This document shows positions 61,272 through 64,000 of a DNA stretch of 64,000 nucleotides, piece after piece (the stretch's first letter is position 1; every line of letters begins with the position of its first letter). Source of the DNA: JAJXSS01 sp964547135 (lineage in GTDB: Bacteria > Planctomycetota > Phycisphaerae > Phycisphaerales > Phycisphaeraceae); contig CAZJMK010000009.1 in NCBI GenBank assembly GCA_964547135.1, positions 1-64,000 of the forward strand. The letters are read 5' to 3'. A model generated the notes under the pieces. The model was not told the DNA's origin. It worked only from the letters and a program-made list of their open reading frames with translations, and made no database searches. Made by a program: the position numbers and the translations under genes.

Positions 61272-62045
61272 ATGCGGTTGACATCATTGCATCGCATCAG
61301 CCGAAACGGTTTCACGTTGATCGAACTGCTGGTGGTGATCAGCCTGATCGCCCTGCTGGTGGCACTGCTGTTGCCTGCGTTGGCGGCAGCGCGTGAATCC
61401 GGGCGTACGGTGCTCTGCAAGAGCAACATGCGCCAGGTATTGCTGGGCATTCAGATGTATGCCGATGAGAACAAGGCCATCGCCCCGCCGGTGACACTGA
61501 GCATGCCCGGCCCGGTGCTGTGGAGCGGCGGAAGCCTGGGCAGTGCGGGAACCAATTACCCCATTCCCTGGTGGTCGGAGTTGCTGGCCGGCCGCTACTT
61601 CGGCAACAGCCATATAGGGGCCACGGCTGCGTCTCCTGTGCAGCAGGCTTCTTCGGTGAAGGTGTCGTTCTGTCCGTCGCTGCTCAAACAAGACCCGACC
61701 GTTGCCTCGACGCTTTGGCATCGGGCCATGGGCATCGGTTACAACGCATTCAACAACAACGGATTCAGTCGGCCATGGGTGATAGCCTGGCCGCCGAGCA
61801 CGAAAACTTTCCGTTACACCGACAACTTTGCCAGTCCGCCGTCGAGGGTGATGGTACTGGCGGACGTTTATTTTGCCGAGATCAACGCCTTGGACCCGTT
61901 GGCGAGCGGTTCGGGGGTGCGTCCTCCGATTCTGCGTCACACCGGCGGTTCGAGCAACCTGGGCTTTGCCGACGGCCACGCTGCGGATACCAGGGATTTG
62001 CAGGCCGCCAAAGCCAACGGCCAATTGACCGAGTTGGCTTATTAA
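61272..62045 (+). CDS. Pseudopilin-like protein (prepilin N-terminal cleavage signal)
   Basis: A 257-aa protein with the prepilin signal 'NGFTLIELLVVISLIALLVA' at about residues 12-31, and a C-terminal 'ILRHTGGSSNLGFADGHAADTRDL', the H...DG motif. It is the counterpart of the protein encoded at 39540-40349, with the same order of parts and a similar length. GGAG eight bases upstream supports ATG 61272 rather than the GTG at 61221. Its role is unproven; it may be a minor pseudopilin or a surface-fibre component linked to the enzyme next to it. Confidence 0.85.
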   Translation: MRLTSLHRISRNGFTLIELLVVISLIALLVALLLPALAAARESGRTVLCKSNMRQVLLGIQMYADENKAIAPPVTLSMPGPVLWSGGSLGSAGTNYPIPWWSELLAGRYFGNSHIGATAASPVQQASSVKVSFCPSLLKQDPTVASTLWHRAMGIGYNAFNNNGFSRPWVIAWPPSTKTFRYTDNFASPPSRVMVLADVYFAEINALDPLASGSGVRPPILRHTGGSSNLGFADGHAADTRDLQAAKANGQLTELAY

Positions 62046-62063
62046 ATCCGTGCCACCGAAGCC

Positions 62064-62142
62064 CAAACCCGTCAACCGACGGGCTTTGACCAACACGCCA
62101 CCGGGAATGACCCGGCAACATCCATTCCGTGACCACGGAATG
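62064..62142 (+). other. Three consecutive hairpins before the GH16 gene
   Basis: The 147-bp gap holds CAAACCCGTC-aacc-GACGGG with a bulge and TTTG (62064-62088), CCGGG-aatga-CCCGG (about 62101-62115), and CATTCCGT-gacc-ACGGAATG (62123-62142). They may act as a processing or attenuation region between the pseudopilin and the enzyme. No long T-run follows any of them. Confidence 0.45.
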
Positions 62143-62192
62143 CAGATCGTTCTTGTTTTAGTCAAACCGCCATGCTCACACGGAGATTGCTC

Positions 62193-64000
62193 ATGCCGCT
62201 GACCTGTTCCGCTGACCGACGTTGGGGGGTGATGGTTTTCATTGCCGCCATGGTGTGGATGAGCGTGAGCCTTTCGCAAGCCCGATCGGAAACCCCCGGC
62301 CTGCAAAACGTTGAGGCCCCGGGAACGGTTGCGGAGAAAACCCTCGTGGGGGCGGGTGTTGACCCCGCCGGTCTGAACATTCGTTCCAACACGGATCGGC
62401 AGACGTTCAAGCCCGATGGTGATGGGCTGCTGGTGACGGTGGTGCCGGGGAAAAAGGCCACGCCCACGCTGTTTATTTCCCCGCGTGAGGGGGCATGGGA
62501 CCTGTCGGCCTTCGGTCACATCGTGGCCACGATCACCAACCTGGATGACAAGCAGCCGCTGCGGATCGAAATGCGTGTGGAGAACAAGGGGGACTGGCGC
62601 AACAAACCCTGGAACGTCGAAGTGCTGCGTGTGCTGCCGGGAAAAACGCAGCAACTCAAGGTGCTTTTCGGTCACCACTACGGCTACAACCCCGGTTTCA
62701 AACTCGATCCCTCGGCGGTGACCCAGGTGGCTTTGTACTTTGAGCATCCGGAAGAGACGCGCAGCTATCGGATTGAATCGATCGTCGCGGGAGGCGAGCC
62801 GGGCGAGAAGCCGCAGATCAAACCCGAACAGGTTCGCATCGTGCCCGAAGCAGGGGTGATTTTGGGGAAAGGGACCGACATCGGCCAGACCCTGGCGCTC
62901 AGCGCCACCGACGGGCGGGCCGCGGTGGTGGACGGAGGGGTGCAATTGACATTCGCTGCCGGGGCCGGCGAGAAGCGAGCCTTGCTTCGCCCCAAGGTCG
63001 GTCGGTGGAACCTGCGTGACCACCTTGAAGTGAAGGTGACGCTGACCAATATCGGCCAGGCGCCGGTGACGCCGAGTGTCCGGCTCGAAAGCAACAGCGG
63101 AAACAGCGACACCATCTCCGTCGAGGCGCCCTTGGCGGTCGGCCGGACGCAGACGATCACCGTACCCTTCATGACCGCCAACATCTGGCAGGGACCACAG
63201 GTCTTCGATACCAAGCCGTACAAGGGCACGGGCGGCACCAAGTTTGCCAGCAACGTCGTGTCTGCCGTGGTGGTCACGGCCCAGCCCGGTGACTCGGCCC
63301 AATCGCTGCGGGTGGATGGGATCGTTGCCGGCATGCCCGAACGTCAGTCGTTGCCCGATTGGTTGGGCAAGCGTCCGCCGGTGGAGGGTGATTGGTCGAT
63401 GACGTTTGAGGAAAATTTTGATAGCGAAGTCGATGCCGGCACATGGAACATTTACACCGCCAACTTTTGGGACAAGCGTTCGCACTTTTCCAAGAACAAC
63501 GTGATCATCGGCGATGGGGTTGTTCGGTTGCGTTTTGAACGTAAGACCGGGCATCACAATGATGACCCGCAGGGCAAGGTGACGGATTACGCCACCGGTT
63601 TTCTGGATACCTACGGCAAATGGACGCAGTTGTACGGGTACTTTGAGGCTCGCATGAAACTGCCCACCGCACCGGGACTTTGGCCGGCGTTCTGGCTGAT
63701 GCCTGATCGTGGGGAGCAGGCGGGGCCGCAGTGGAAACGCGCCGACACCGGCAATGGCGGCATGGAATTTGACATCATGGAATACCTGTCACGCTGGGGC
63801 CCCAATCGTTTTTCGCCTGCCTTCCATTGGGACGGCTACGGCAAAAACCACAAGGCCACCGGCACCAACGTGTACTTTGCACCGGATGAGCAGGGCTTTG
63901 TCACCAGCGGTCTGCTCTGGCTGCCGGGGATGATGGTGATTTACTGCAACGGGGTGGAGGTTGCCCGGTGGGAGACACCGCGTATTTCCAATGTGCAGTC
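62193..64000 (+). CDS. Glycoside hydrolase family 16 protein, truncated by window end
   Basis: At least 602 residues with no stop before the end. A signal peptide (about 10-34) leads to two beta-sandwich modules (about 45-225 and 225-395). The first contains 'GAWDLSAFGHIVATITN' and resembles agarase-type carbohydrate-binding modules. A GH16 catalytic domain starts near 405 ('MTFEENFDSEVDAGTWN'). The catalytic motif is E525-F-D-I-M-E530, with 'GYFEARMKLPTAPGLWPAFWLMP' before it. GH16 includes laminarinases, agarases, carrageenases and porphyranases; the substrate is open. GGAG seven bases upstream supports ATG 62193. A 757-aa antisense frame here is a shadow. Confidence 0.9.
   Translation, partial: MPLTCSADRRWGVMVFIAAMVWMSVSLSQARSETPGLQNVEAPGTVAEKTLVGAGVDPAGLNIRSNTDRQTFKPDGDGLLVTVVPGKKATPTLFISPREGAWDLSAFGHIVATITNLDDKQPLRIEMRVENKGDWRNKPWNVEVLRVLPGKTQQLKVLFGHHYGYNPGFKLDPSAVTQVALYFEHPEETRSYRIESIVAGGEPGEKPQIKPEQVRIVPEAGVILGKGTDIGQTLALSATDGRAAVVDGGVQLTFAAGAGEKRALLRPKVGRWNLRDHLEVKVTLTNIGQAPVTPSVRLESNSGNSDTISVEAPLAVGRTQTITVPFMTANIWQGPQVFDTKPYKGTGGTKFASNVVSAVVVTAQPGDSAQSLRVDGIVAGMPERQSLPDWLGKRPPVEGDWSMTFEENFDSEVDAGTWNIYTANFWDKRSHFSKNNVIIGDGVVRLRFERKTGHHNDDPQGKVTDYATGFLDTYGKWTQLYGYFEARMKLPTAPGLWPAFWLMPDRGEQAGPQWKRADTGNGGMEFDIMEYLSRWGPNRFSPAFHWDGYGKNHKATGTNVYFAPDEQGFVTSGLLWLPGMMVIYCNGVEVARWETPRISNVQ

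Noticed and set aside
61284..63557. 757-aa open frame on the minus strand opposite the pseudopilin and GH16 genes
   Set aside because: It is antisense to clear GH16 and prepilin sequences. Its composition (Arg/His-rich, no domains) is that of a codon-bias shadow.

Overview
The window reads as chromosomal DNA of a GC-rich Gram-negative bacterium, most probably a planctomycete of the class Phycisphaerae. This is inferred from two PEP-CTERM exosortase substrates, two pseudopilin-like secreted proteins with a C-terminal H...DG motif, a response regulator built as excisionase-type HTH followed by REC, a TonB-dependent receptor, and many dispersed intergenic repeats. No 16S gene or other phylogenetic marker was read, so the assignment is an inference. 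I saw no rRNA, tRNA, CRISPR array, phage module or complete insertion sequence.

Layout. 0-8 kb: three envelope or secreted proteins (LolA-like, a 951-aa secreted protein, an RDD membrane protein), then queC and a GNAT acetyltransferase. 8-15 kb: a VKOR-thioredoxin oxidoreductase, gatB, polA and a small membrane protein. 15-18 kb: an AraC regulator divergent from a PhyH dioxygenase and a URO-D-like protein. 18-24.6 kb: a solitary nuoI-like gene, cdsA, a PAP2 phosphatase overlapping a GT-C glycosyltransferase, a HAD hydrolase and pyrF. 24.7-28.5 kb: a sodium block with an OadG-like peptide and OadB facing a small accessory protein and an SSS symporter. 28.8-35.7 kb: TonB receptor, orphan ABC-type binding protein and a 1206-aa phosphorelay kinase with HD-GYP output. 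35.7-37.1 kb: thioredoxin lipoprotein and hisF. 37.2-42.4 kb: carbohydrate module I (LacI regulator, PEP-CTERM protein, pseudopilin, two-helix pectate-lyase/GH55-like enzyme). 42.9-46.1 kb: ddl, HTH-REC regulator, HAD hydrolase. 46.5-52.6 kb: sufB-sufC-sufD-rhodanese-sufE-sufT-like. 52.8-56.5 kb: a structured leader, a methyltransferase and a quaternary-amine-type ABC transporter with a permease-binding-protein fusion. 57.1-58.7 kb: an FMN glutamate-synthase-like protein. 59.0-64 kb: carbohydrate module II (XylR/AraC regulator, PEP-CTERM protein, pseudopilin, GH16 enzyme cut by the window end).

Themes. The two carbohydrate modules have the same gene order and may target related polysaccharides (GH55-like and GH16 enzymes both occur in beta-1,3-glucan breakdown; substrate is inferred). 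The SUF block lacks SufS and has a rhodanese in the usual desulfurase position. Several genes have a -10 hexamer 5-7 nt before the ATG, which suggests leaderless transcripts.

The most unexpected structure is intergenic. Nearly every gap carries short tandem repeats (units of about 7-10 nt, several unrelated sequences) and hairpin or MITE-like elements. The tandem repeats begin within a few bases of stop codons, always in one orientation relative to the gene that ends there, with the inverted complement before the next gene.
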